From: Paragordius varius
Taxonomy: Eukaryota; Nematomorpha
Assembly: GCA_964247055.1 (NCBI GenBank)
Contig: OZ176055.1
Location: forward strand, 7,812,001-7,876,000
Direction: 5' to 3'
Length of the DNA stretch: 64,000 nt
Shown: positions 25,187-37,100 of the stretch, piece by piece
Position numbering within the stretch: position 1 is the stretch's first letter
How the letters are laid out: each line of letters starts with the position of its first letter
Made by a program: the position numbers and the translations under genes
The notes under the pieces: model-generated
The model's input: only the letters and a program-made list of their open reading frames with translations
Told to the model about the DNA's origin: nothing
Databases searched by the model: none

Positions 25187-28100
25187 AGTGTTTTCGATTA
25201 ATATTAAAGAGAAACATGATAAACATAATTAAAAATGGTTATATAGATCACATTTAAACAAACAAAATTAATTTTAAACCACTTCTTTTTTATAACAATT
25301 CCCTACAAAAACAATTATTTCCTAATCTATAAAACAAAAAAAGTGCCACAATAAAAGTATACACATCTAAAATTTGAGTTAATACTCAATATTTTAAAGA
25401 TATTACTTTTCAGGTACTTGAAGTTTGGTTTGTGCCTTAGGACCTACCGGATTTAGAGTCATATTCGTAAATAGGTTACTTAATTTTTCTTTGACAAAGA
25501 GTGATAAATTTTGGCTTTCGGTATTTTCTATGGGCAAGTCTTCGCCAAATAGTAAGGAATTGTTAATTTTTGCAGAATTATTATTCTCAACATTTTCAGT
25601 ATGTAGGTGTCGATGTTTAATTTGCATCAAAAGGTGTAAAAAGAAAAATGCCTAAACATATAGATAGATAATTCGTTTTTTTTTCCTTATAACATAAATT
25701 AAAATTTATATTTTGTTTAATTGAAATTTCTCAAAAGTTAAATTTAGAAATGATATGTTTTCAAATTATGAACTATTAGTACCTTAAGAGCTTTAAATTT
25801 TAGATTTTTTGAGGTAAAATTTAACGATTCTCCCAACTATATTAAATTCAAAATCCCAAGCCAAGAGTAAAAGTAAAAAAATATTTTATAATACATCTTA
25901 AAAATTAAAAACATTTTACAAATATATGTTTTCCATAAAACTCATATAATATTCCAACTATCTAGGGCCAAACGCCATATCATATCATTTTAGATTTATT
26001 AAATATGATGATCCTTATAATTATTAAGCTTACAGTAAATTAAAAACTTTTACCCATCTATTATTCATCATTAGGCTTCCATAATGAAAAGTCCAACAAA
26101 TAATTTAGCATAAAAACGACCAAAAATTATTAAAACTATACCCTATCTTGTATTTCAACACTATCACTCATAGTGTAAAAACTATGCAGACATTTTTCCA
26201 TTGAGGCAAACCATTGTTCTTCTTGATTATTGGCTAATAAAGGAAAAATACGTTCCCATTCTTTAATCAGAATTTTAAGGGCGGCACTCAAAAACATTGA
26301 TTGAATTTGACACAAAACATTACTGTTTTTGTCAAATTTCTTTTGCGAAGCGATATTTTGCTTGTTTAAACTATATTTTTGTTGTGAAACATCTCCTTGA
26401 TGGATCATGGCATTTATACATTCAAGTGGTTTACTCAAATGTCTAAAATGTGTGAAATACATAACTATATATAAAGTATATATATAGTTATATATAAAAC
26501 AGGGTTGACTATGAAATTGTTAGCTGTTTATAAAAACCATTCAAACGCTTTTTATTTAACAAGATACTGTAAAAGTAAAAATTATGATTAATAATTGTGA
26601 AACCATCAATCTTTTATTTGTTTGCCATAAGAATAAAAATAACATTAAAGCAAATTTAGTGGGTTTGTTTTGTTAAGACTGCATTATCTTTTCACTTTTT
26701 TGTCCGAATTTACCTTTTGGGGTAGTTTTATATCCCGGAGCTCAATTTTGTAAATAAACTACAGTTTGGAGAGTTTTAGTTAAAATTTAATAATCAAACA
26801 TTGTTCGCCTCAGATATTAGAAAAAGCTTATATTTTTACAGTTTTGTGACTTCTAGAGTCTAAAATTGGGATACCACCCAAAACAACAGCTAAATCAAAA
26901 TTAATCAAGTTTATTCTGGTAAAATGTAGATTAAAAGCTATTTGAAGTTAATTATTTACATTTCTTAACGATAATATACATTTATTTGTTTGTTGCATTA
27001 GCGATTTAAAAATCTTATAAAAAAAATGGCGGCAAAATAGTTTGAGTTGAGGATGCTTTTCCAATTTAATTTTTTTTATAAAAAAAACTGTATAATACGC
27101 CTAAAAGGGTGCAAAAACCATATTTTTAAATTCGGTTTTGTAACTTAAATACTTTTTAAGATATTTAAATTATAGATCGCTCTGGGATATAAGATTACCC
27201 CAAAAGGTAATGAAGTGTTAATTTAACTCCGGATATATCCCCAATTTTTTATTATTTGACTGGTTATACTTTAAATGATTGCTAAAGCAATCGATCGGGC
27301 ATTTTTGACCAGTAAAAAATTAACACTAAGGGTAGATTCCTTATAAACAAATATTTTTGTAAGTCTATTAACATAAAAATATAAATTTTTTTAAAAATAT
27401 GTCAAATATTCTTTATGTATCTGTGGTTAAGCTAAAACTATTTCCTTTGTTTTTAATAATTTTAGCTTCCTTAAAACTTCAAAACATACTTAATTATATG
27501 ATAAAAGGGTACTTAAACAGACAAATATTTTTTGATAATTACTGTGAATATTCGCCACAAATATAAGCTATTGTCATAAGTAATTTAGGCATTACAGTTT
27601 GACAACGTTTTGTATTAGCAAGGTTTGTACGTTTCATATCCAAAGAGGAAAAACAATTTTCGAGTAATAAAATTTCCTAAAATATATTTTATATTACATC
27701 AAGTTTTATTTTTTAATAATCCAATTAATAAAAAAATAAAAAATTTAAAAACATGAGAGAAATATTCTTTAATTAAGAAAATCATATTTTTTAAACCATA
27801 ATTTTCCTACATGAATGATTCAATTACACTTTGAAATTAATAAATAATAATTGCATACCAATTTACATCTCTATTCCTGTTTTTTTAAAAACAATAAGTT
27901 ATATGTAATAAATTACTGATTTAAAAAGTATATGATATCCTTAATGTAAAAAACTGTTAGTTTTTTTTAGTTGAAATATTCTAAACAAAAAAATTTATTC
28001 GAAATTTAAAAAAAAGGAAAATAAAATTCAAACCAATTTTGAAACAGCATAGGTACGCAACGTAGGAACCCGAATAGTTAAATCCAACCATTGTTCACCA

Positions 28101-31100
28101 ATCAAGTCTGTATTAGCCGGGGTATTGCAATGACCAAATTCCACCAAAACGTTAAAATACCTATTTTTATGAAATATATTTCAAATTCACCCTTGAACAC
28201 TTCAAATTGACCCTTAAACAATTCAAATTCACCCTTGAACTATTCAAATTCACCTTAAAAATAAATTATGTGTTTTCGAACTAAAATAACTCATTATTAA
28301 TATAAAATATATTCTTTATAGCATAATTTTATATTTTCTCAGTATTCTATAAATTTTAAACGTAATTTCATTTTTTAAAAAATATAAAAAAGAGGTAATT
28401 TTTAATCTTAGGAAACATATAATTTAATTTAAGGCGAATTTGAATTGTTCAAGGGTGAATTTAAATTGTTTAAGGGTGAATCTGAACTGTAAATGGTGTA
28501 TAAATATAAACAACTTAAATTTAAAACAATATTATTTTAGCATTGTATTATACATTAAAATTTCGGCTTCGAGTGCGTAATTTGACAAAAAATTATAATA
28601 TAGCCAACTTTTATACGCATAATCTTATAAACTCCCAATAAAATCGAAATTATTTTTAATAAATGCATTTTTTATACATATTTGCAAATAATTATTAAAT
28701 GCTATTTAAATTAATATATTTTTGGATAGAGTTGACGCTAAAACTTTGTTGTAACAATTTATCAACTATTAAATTTGAATAATTTCGATTCATAAATTTT
28801 TACATTATATAAATAAAAATAGAAATTTCAAAATCAAAATTACAAAATATTGTCACAATTTAATCGAAAAAAAAAGAAAAGAAAAAAAAACCATTCAAAA
28901 TCAGAGATGTATTGATAATTATTTTGGCGACAAACATCAATTATGTTACGGATAAGGTCATCTCTATAGGCCTGTGAAAATTCTTCAGTAAATCCAGCAT
29001 TTGTATTATTTGTATTCATATTATTGAGACTGACATTAAAATTTGAATTCTCATTCTTAATATTAATATCTATGTTAGGATTAACAAATATATCTGTAGT
29101 TTCATTATTCATATTCATATTATGATCCTTAATGATTTTATTTGGCACCAACTTTTGATCCAAGTGAGCTAAGAGTGTTTTAACTATTTCCATCAAATTT
29201 TTTTTGGTTACCTGTAGGGCAAATAAAAGTATTTAATTACATGAAAAATAGTTTATATATTTTAGAATATGATATAATATCAGCAAAATTAATAATAAAT
29301 TTATTAGTGAATTTTCGTTAGATTCATCTAACTTCTTTAGATCAACATAAAAATAAAATTAAAATAAAGATACAAAATAAAATTATAAAATATTTTATAA
29401 AAATAAAGATGTATATCTATTTATATATTAAAATTCAAAAAAATATGAAAAAGGGGCGTAAAATTCTAAAATACAGTATGCATTTTAATGTATGCTCAAT
29501 AATTTTATTGGCAGTCGAATAACATAAATGGTTTATCCAATGCGTAAAATACTGACCCACGAAATTATTTCGTAGTACACATATGAAAGAGGATTGACGT
29601 GAGAATTAACATAGGCTTTAATTTGATGGATATTTTGTAATGTTAAATTTTCAGAAGATTATAGCAATTTATGTTAACATTTGAAATATTGTTGTTACGT
29701 ATATAGATGCGGAATTTTGTGGGTTTTTGTCTTTGATAAATTAATAAATAGTAATATACGTATTTTAAAATTTTTAATGTCAATTATTCCTAAATTTAAT
29801 AATAAATATTTTTCAACATGCTAAATACCTGTATTAATCAATATTGGTATTATCATTTTATATAGTTGTTACTACTAATTAAAAAAACACAGGTAAATAT
29901 ATATTTGTGAAAATTTAAGTAGATTTAAATTTTTTGTCTTTTATGTTTTGCAATGTTAATTATTAATAAGTTTAAGTATTTCAGACATTTTAATCAGGTA
30001 AAAATTCGGTTTTGAAATTTAGTAAAATTTAATTTTTTTTGTTTTTTTATGTAACATTGTTAATTGTAAATTAGAACATATTTTGGACATTTTAATAAAT
30101 ACAGGTAAAAATTGCGGTTTTAAATTACTTTAGTAAAAATTTAGTTTTTTTTGTTTTTTAGGTTTTGCATTGTTAATTTTAATTAATTACTACATATTTT
30201 GGACATTATAATAAATACAGGTAAAAATTTCGGTTTTTAACAAATTTAGTAAAAATTAGTTTTTTTATGTTTTGCATTGTTAATTGTAATTAATTACTGC
30301 ATATTTTGGACATTATAATAAATACAGGTATAAATTGCGGTTTTTAACAAATTTAATAAAAATTTAGTTTTTTTTTTGTTTTTTTATATTTTGCATTGTT
30401 AATTGTAATTAATTACTATATATTTTGGACATTATAATAAATACAGGTAAAAATTGCGGTTTTTAACAAATTTAGTAAAAATTTATTTTTTTTGTTTTTT
30501 TAGGTTTTGCATTGTTAATTGTAATTAATTACTGCATATTTTGGACATTATAATTAATACAGGTAAAAATTTCGGTTTTTAACAAATTTAGTAAAAATTA
30601 GTTTTTTTATGTTTTGCATTGTTAATTGTAATTAATTACTGCATATTTTGGACATTATAATAAATACAGGTATAAATTGCGGTTTTTAACAAATTTAATA
30701 AAAATTTAGTTTTTTTTTTGTTTTTTTATATTTTGCATTGTTAATTGTAATTAATTACTATATATTTTGGACATTATAATAAATACAGGTAAAAATTGCG
30801 GTTTTTAACAAATTTAGTAAAAATTTATTTTTTTTGTTTTTTTAGGTTTTGCATTGTTAATTGTAATTAATTACTGCATATTTTGGACATTATAATTAAT
30901 ACAGGTAAAAATTTCGGTTTTTAACAAATTTAGTAAAAATTAGTTTTTTTATGTTTTGCATTGTTAATTGTAATTAATTACTGCATATTTTGGACATTAT
31001 AATAAATACAGGTATAAATTGCGGTTTTTAACAAATTTAATAAAAATTTAGTTTTTTTTTTGTTTTTTTATATTTTGCATTGTTAATTGTAATTAATTAC

Positions 31101-34100
31101 TATATATTTTGGACATTATAATAAATACAGGTAAAAATTGCGGTTTTTAACAAATTTAGTAAAAATTTAGTTTTTTTGTTTTTTGCATTGTAAATTATAC
31201 ATAGTCTTGAAATATTTTTTACATAATATAATAAAGACAGATAAAAATCAATGTTTTTCGGTTTTATATGTAATTTTAAATACCAACCAATATGAAAAAT
31301 TTTCTATATTCACATAAACATCGATATATAGATGCAAATAAAATATATTTATTACTCCAAAAACTATGAATAAGAAGCATATTATTTTTAAATATAAATA
31401 AATTTATCTATATAAAATACTAGCGTACTCGTGCTGCTGCGCAGCACGAGGAAGTACTTCGGACTTCTGGGGGGGGGGGGGGGGGGCTATTTGAAATAAG
31501 GGACAATAAAATGATCCACATATGTGGATTATTTCGAAACATTCTTTAAATATGATTTTATAGGAATTTTAAAACGGTGCATTCATACAAATATATTGTT
31601 TACTTGGGGAAAAAAATACAATCAAAAAATTATTTTTGTGGACTTTTTTTGAAAAAAATGGGATTTTACTGGGGTAGCGGGTAAAAAGAGGGCCTAAATC
31701 AAAAAAGTGAGTCGACTATGTTCAGTGCGATCAAAAATAAGTAAACAAAAATCATATTTGAAATTGAATGGTCCAACACGTTCTCCAAAAAATTGACTTA
31801 ACCCATTTTTCACACGGGGTGGGTCCAAACTGGGGACCTATTCCAAAAAAGGGCGAAGCTATTGTCGGGACATTTATTAATGATTAAATTTTTTCGATAT
31901 TCGGATTTTATTGGGTTCACCGGTTTTCCGGAAACATATCACAAAGTTACATGAGGAATCAGTTTTTAGCGGGTAGCTCCTTACCCAGCAGCTATCATCA
32001 AAGAAACGTTGGACTAAAATTTTTGCTTTAATATTGAATTTTTACGGTTTCATACCTAGGGCGAAAAATCGATTTAAAAAATTATTTTTGTGGACTTTGT
32101 TTTTTGAAAAAGGTGGCATTTTACGGGGGGAGCGGGTAAAACGAGGGCCTAAATCAAAAAAGTGAGTCGACTATGTTCCGTGCGATCAAAAATAAGTAAA
32201 CAAAATCATATTTGAAATTGAATGGTCCAACGCGTTCTCCGGAAAATTGTCTCAAAGACACGATTTTTGTGAACTTCTGTTTTCAAAAAAACCGTTTTTC
32301 ATATGGGGTGGGCCCGAACTGGGGGCCTATTTCAAAAAAAGGGAGAAGCTATTGTCGGGGCATTCATTATTGAATATATTTTTTCGAAGTTTGGATTTGA
32401 TTGGGTCTACCGGTTTTCCTGTACCAGATCACAAAGCCAGCATTTTCCATTTTTATAAATATATAGATATCATTATAATATAAATCATAATTCAATGTTG
32501 GAATCATCCAGCTTTATGGTCGATCTATATCATCATTGTCATTGACCGTCTTGTATGTTAGATTTGCTACAATTTAATGATTAATATCATCAATTATTAT
32601 AATAGGACAGTTGAATTTTGAAAACTCTGATTGCAATAGTGTGGGATCTTATTATCAGAACATTATAATTTATACACTTGTTCGTTCTTTATAATCCCGG
32701 TGATCATCTAAATAAAAAAAGATTATTGGGGTTTTTTAAAAATTATAATGCTATCTCTTTTTTATGAACATAGCTGTCACAATCCTAAATAGTGTTGGGA
32801 GCTAACACATTCTCATTGTTAGAATCCCCTATTTAATACAAAAATAATTTACCTTTAAAATGACTTTTTTCATTATAAAAAAAATTAAAAATGATCTTTT
32901 CACAGTTTTCTTTTACATTTTCTTTTTAGCAACCAAAACAGCACGAAAAATTCCCTACACTGCTTTTCTGGCATGGTATGAGTGCGAAGAAGAAAATTTT
33001 ATCAAATTTGTATTTTTTGTTAAGACTATGAAGGGGATTCGTGTTTTTTTAGTTTTGGCTATTATAAAGAAAATGCAGATGGAAGAATTTATAACATTTT
33101 TTATTTTCTTTTTTATAAAAAAATATTTTTCCAATTTGAAGGTTAATTTATTTTTTATTTTAATTGGTGTTAGCTCCGATTAGCGTTTCTGATTGTGATA
33201 ATATTTATGGAATTCAGGAAAGCGATTGTAGGAACAGTAATATCATTTTAAATTCCATAAAAACTCATCTATCTTTTATGTTAGCTGATATAATCATCCC
33301 AGAGAATGATGGTAAAATATTCTTAATTTTATCCACGTTTTTCAATGATCTTTTGGATGATAAATTGAGTCTTTTATCAGGTATTTTTATTAGATTTTAT
33401 AAAAAAGAGATGGTGATTATAATTTTTAAAAACCCAATAATTTTTTTTATTTAGATGATCACCGGGATTATAAAGAACGAACAAGTGTATAAATTATAAT
33501 GTTACTGATAATAAGATCCCACACTATTGCAATCAGAGTTTTCAAAATTCAATTGTCCTATTATAATAATTGATGATCTTAATCATTATGTAGCAAATCT
33601 AACATACAAGACGGTCAATGACAATGATAATATAGATCGACCATAAAGCTGGATGATTCCAACATTGAATTATGATTTATATTATAATGATTTATTATAT
33701 ATAAATAAATTTATTTATGTCTAAAAATAATATGCTTCTTTTTCATAGGTTTTGGAGTAATAAATATATTTTATTTGCATCTATATATCGATGTTTATGT
33801 GAATATAGAAAATATTGGTTGGTATTTATAATTACATATAAAACCGAAAACATTGATTTTTATCTGTCTTTATTATAGTATGTAAAAAATATTTCAAGAC
33901 TATGTATAATTTACAATGCAAAAAACAAAAAAACTAAATTTTTACTAAATTTATTAAAAACCGCATTTTTTTACCTGTATTTATTATAATGTCCAAAATA
34001 TGCAGTAATTAATTACAATTAACAATGCAAAACATAAAAAAACTAATTTTTACTAAATTTGTTAAAAACTGAAATTTTTACCTGTATTAATTATAATGTC

Positions 34101-37100
34101 CAAAATATGCAGTAATTAATTACAATTAACAATGCAAAACCTAAAAAAACAAAAAAAATAAATTTTTACTAAATTTGTTAAAAACCGCAATTTTTACCTG
34201 TATTTATTATAATGTCCAAAATATGTAGTAATTAATTAAAATTAACAATGCAAAACCAAAAAAACAAAAAAAACTAAATTTTTACTCAAGTAATTTAAAA
34301 CCGCAATTTTTACCTATATTTATTAAAATGTCCAAAATATGTTCTAATAGATTACAATTAACAATGTTACATAAAAAAACAAAAAAAATTAAATTTTACT
34401 AAATTTAAAAACCGAATTTTTACCTGATTAAAATGTCTGAAATACTTGAAAATTATTAATAATTAACATTGCAAAACATAAAAGACAAAAATTTTAAATC
34501 TACTCAAATTTTCACAAATATATATTTATGTGTTTTTTTAATTAGTAGTAACAACTATATAAAATTATAATACCAATATTGATTAATACAGTTATTTAGC
34601 ATGTTGAAAAATATTTATTATTAAATTTAGGAATAATTGACATTAAAAATCTTAAAATACTTATTTTACTATTTATTAATTTATCAAAGATAAAAACCCA
34701 CAAAATTCCGCATCTAAATACGTAACAACAATATTTCAAATGTTAACATAAATTGCTATAATATTCTCAAAATTTAACATTACAAAATATCCATCAAATT
34801 ACAGTATGCATTTTAATGTCTGTTAAGTAATTTTATTGCCTGCCAAATAACATAAATGGTTTATCAAAAGCGTAAAATACTGACCCACGAAATTATTTCG
34901 TAGTACACATATGAAAGAAGATTGACGTGAGAATTAACATAGGCTTTAATTTGATGGATATTTTGTAATGTTAAATTTTGGGAATATTATAGCAATTTAT
35001 GTTAACATTTGTAATATTGTTGTTACGTATTTAGATGCGGAATTTTGTGGGTTTTTATCTTTGATAAATTAATAAATAGTAAAATACGTATTTTAAGATA
35101 TTTTATGTTAATTATTCCTAAATTTAATAATAAATATTTTTTTAACATGCTAAATACCTGTATTAATTAATCTTGGTATTATAATTTTATATAGTTGTTA
35201 TTACTAATTAAAAAAACACAGGTAAATATATATTTGTGAAAATTTAAGTAGATTTTTGTCTTTTATGTTTTGCATTATTTTTATCAGGCAAAAATTGCGG
35301 TTTTTAATAAATTTCCTAAAAATTTAGTTTTTTTTTGTTTTTTAGGTTTTGCATTGTTAGTTGTAATTAATTACTACATATTTTGGACATTATAATAAAT
35401 AGAGGTAAAAATTGCGGTTTTTAATAAATTTACTAAAAATTTAGTTTTTTAGGTTTTGCATTGTTAATTGTTACTACATATTTTGGACATTTTAATAATT
35501 ACAGGTAAAAATTGCGGTTTTTAACAAATTTAGTAAAAATTTTGTATTTTTTGTTTTTTTAGGTTTTGCAATGTTAATTGTAATTAACTACTACATATTT
35601 TGGACATTTTAATAATTACAGGTAAAAATTGCGGTTTTTAACAAATTCAGTAAAAATTTAGCTTTTTTTGTTTTTTTTAGGTTTTGCATTGTTAATTGTA
35701 ACTAACTACTGCATATTTTGGACATTATAATAATTACAAAATTTAGTAAAAAGTTAATATTTTTGTTTTAGAGGATTTTCATTGTTAATTGTAATTAATT
35801 AATTTTGGACATTTCAATTAATAAAGGTAAAAAATGAGGTTGTTTTAATATTTAATAAAATTTAATATTTTCTTGTTTTTTTATTTAATATTGTTAATTG
35901 TAATTAATTACTACATATTTGGAAATTTTAATAAATACAGGTGAAAATGGCGGTTTTTAACAAATTTCAAATGTAACATTTTTTGTATCTTGTATCATTG
36001 TTATTTAATTAATTACTAAATATGGACATTTAAAAAACTTGTGTAAATTGCGGTTTTTATTAAATTAGTAAATTTTATTTTTTGTTCAACCTTGCTAATT
36101 TATTTATCACTATATATTTGTGATACATTGATATATACAGGTAAAAATTACTATGACTTGCGGTTTTTTGAATTTTTTAAAATATTTTTTTTACATTGAT
36201 AACTTATATAATAAATATAGTTAACATATCTGAGTAAGTAAAAATGCATGTTACGGTTTTATGTTTGACATTTTATTTTCCATCAACTATTTATATTTTC
36301 CTGAAAATTTTAATTACCATCATTTTTCAGGTAGATTCTATCACCTAAAATATAAGATAATTGATATATTAGAAAATTGATACCTGGATTAAATATTGGG
36401 GGAAACATTCATAGTTTGAAAGGGAACTCAAAAGGTTGACTTGGCTTTTTAACAACTAAATTTGCAAAAAAATATTTTCTTCATGATAAAAATATCAAAA
36501 ATGATACCTTATTTTACGTTTTCGTTTTACCATCCTAAACTATAAATATAAAAAATTATTCTTCACCAAAGCAAACAATGTAAGTGTTGCCTGCTTTTGG
36601 AGTGCTGTTGCATTCCAAGCTTTTGAAAAAAATTATTTGTTTCTATTTTCTATTTGACGTCATTGGTATGGTGAAATCATATAAGCCTTTTCATATTTAT
36701 AGTTTAGGATGGTAAAACGAAAACGTAAAATAAGGTATCATTTTTGAATTTTTTATCATGAAGAAAATATTTTTTTGCAAATTTAGTTGTTAAAAAGCCA
36801 AGTCAACCTTTTGAGTTTCCTTTCAAACTATGAATGTTTCCCCCAATATTTCCAGGTATCAATTTTCTAATAATCAATTATCTTATATTTTAGGTGATAG
36901 AATCTACCTAAAAAATGATGGTGATAAAAATTTCAGGATTATCTACATCTTATACTATTCTTCAATCCATATGATCATCATGAACGCACACCGCATCGTA
37001 CATCAATTATATAAACAAATTACCTGTATTAATATCAATAAGAAGAATGTTAATTTCAAACATAATATGAATATTTTGTATAATTATACATTTATAATTT

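Larger units (their letters stand above)
31420..32467 (-). mobile_element. Non-autonomous Helitron, nested in element 1
   Basis: On the minus strand it starts TCTATATATTTATAAAAATG right after an A (32468) and ends with a perfect 10-bp-stem hairpin (31428-31450), a 4-nt gap, CTAG at 31423-31420, then T. These are the hallmarks of Helitrons: 5' TC, 3' hairpin plus CTRR, insertion between A and T, no target duplication. It interrupts the left arm of element 1: the sequence on either side resumes the match to the right arm. Inside, a ~450-bp unit (from about 31623 and again from about 32077; GGGCCTAAATCAAAAAAGTG) is duplicated. No Rep/helicase coding is present. Confidence 0.75.
29474..34800. mobile_element. 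Giant inverted-repeat element 1, with satellite-like arms
   Basis: It begins CAGTATGCATTTTAATG after a TA. The left arm carries a terminal domain (to about 29930), a tandem ~114-bp monomer array (29930-31200) and a non-repetitive part that resumes after the Helitron (32468 to about 32800). The right arm (about 33165-34800) repeats these in inverse order: GACGGTCAATGACA at 33611, monomers at 33900-34430, and the terminal domain up to CCATCAAATT at 34800. There the last ~160 bp are replaced by the start of element 2. Shared ends and TA sites with the 169-bp element at 49527 point to a non-autonomous Tc1/mariner-type origin. No transposase was seen. Confidence 0.75.

Noticed and set aside
29930-31200. 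Regularly spaced repeats that could suggest a CRISPR array
   Set aside because: Head-to-tail satellite monomers without unique spacers, in an intron of an animal gene.
32860-33454. Two overlapping open frames in the centre of palindrome element 1, first read as possible exons
   Set aside because: Phe/Ile/Lys-rich from AT bias, no known domain and no consistent splice pattern; kept only as an unpaired segment of interest.
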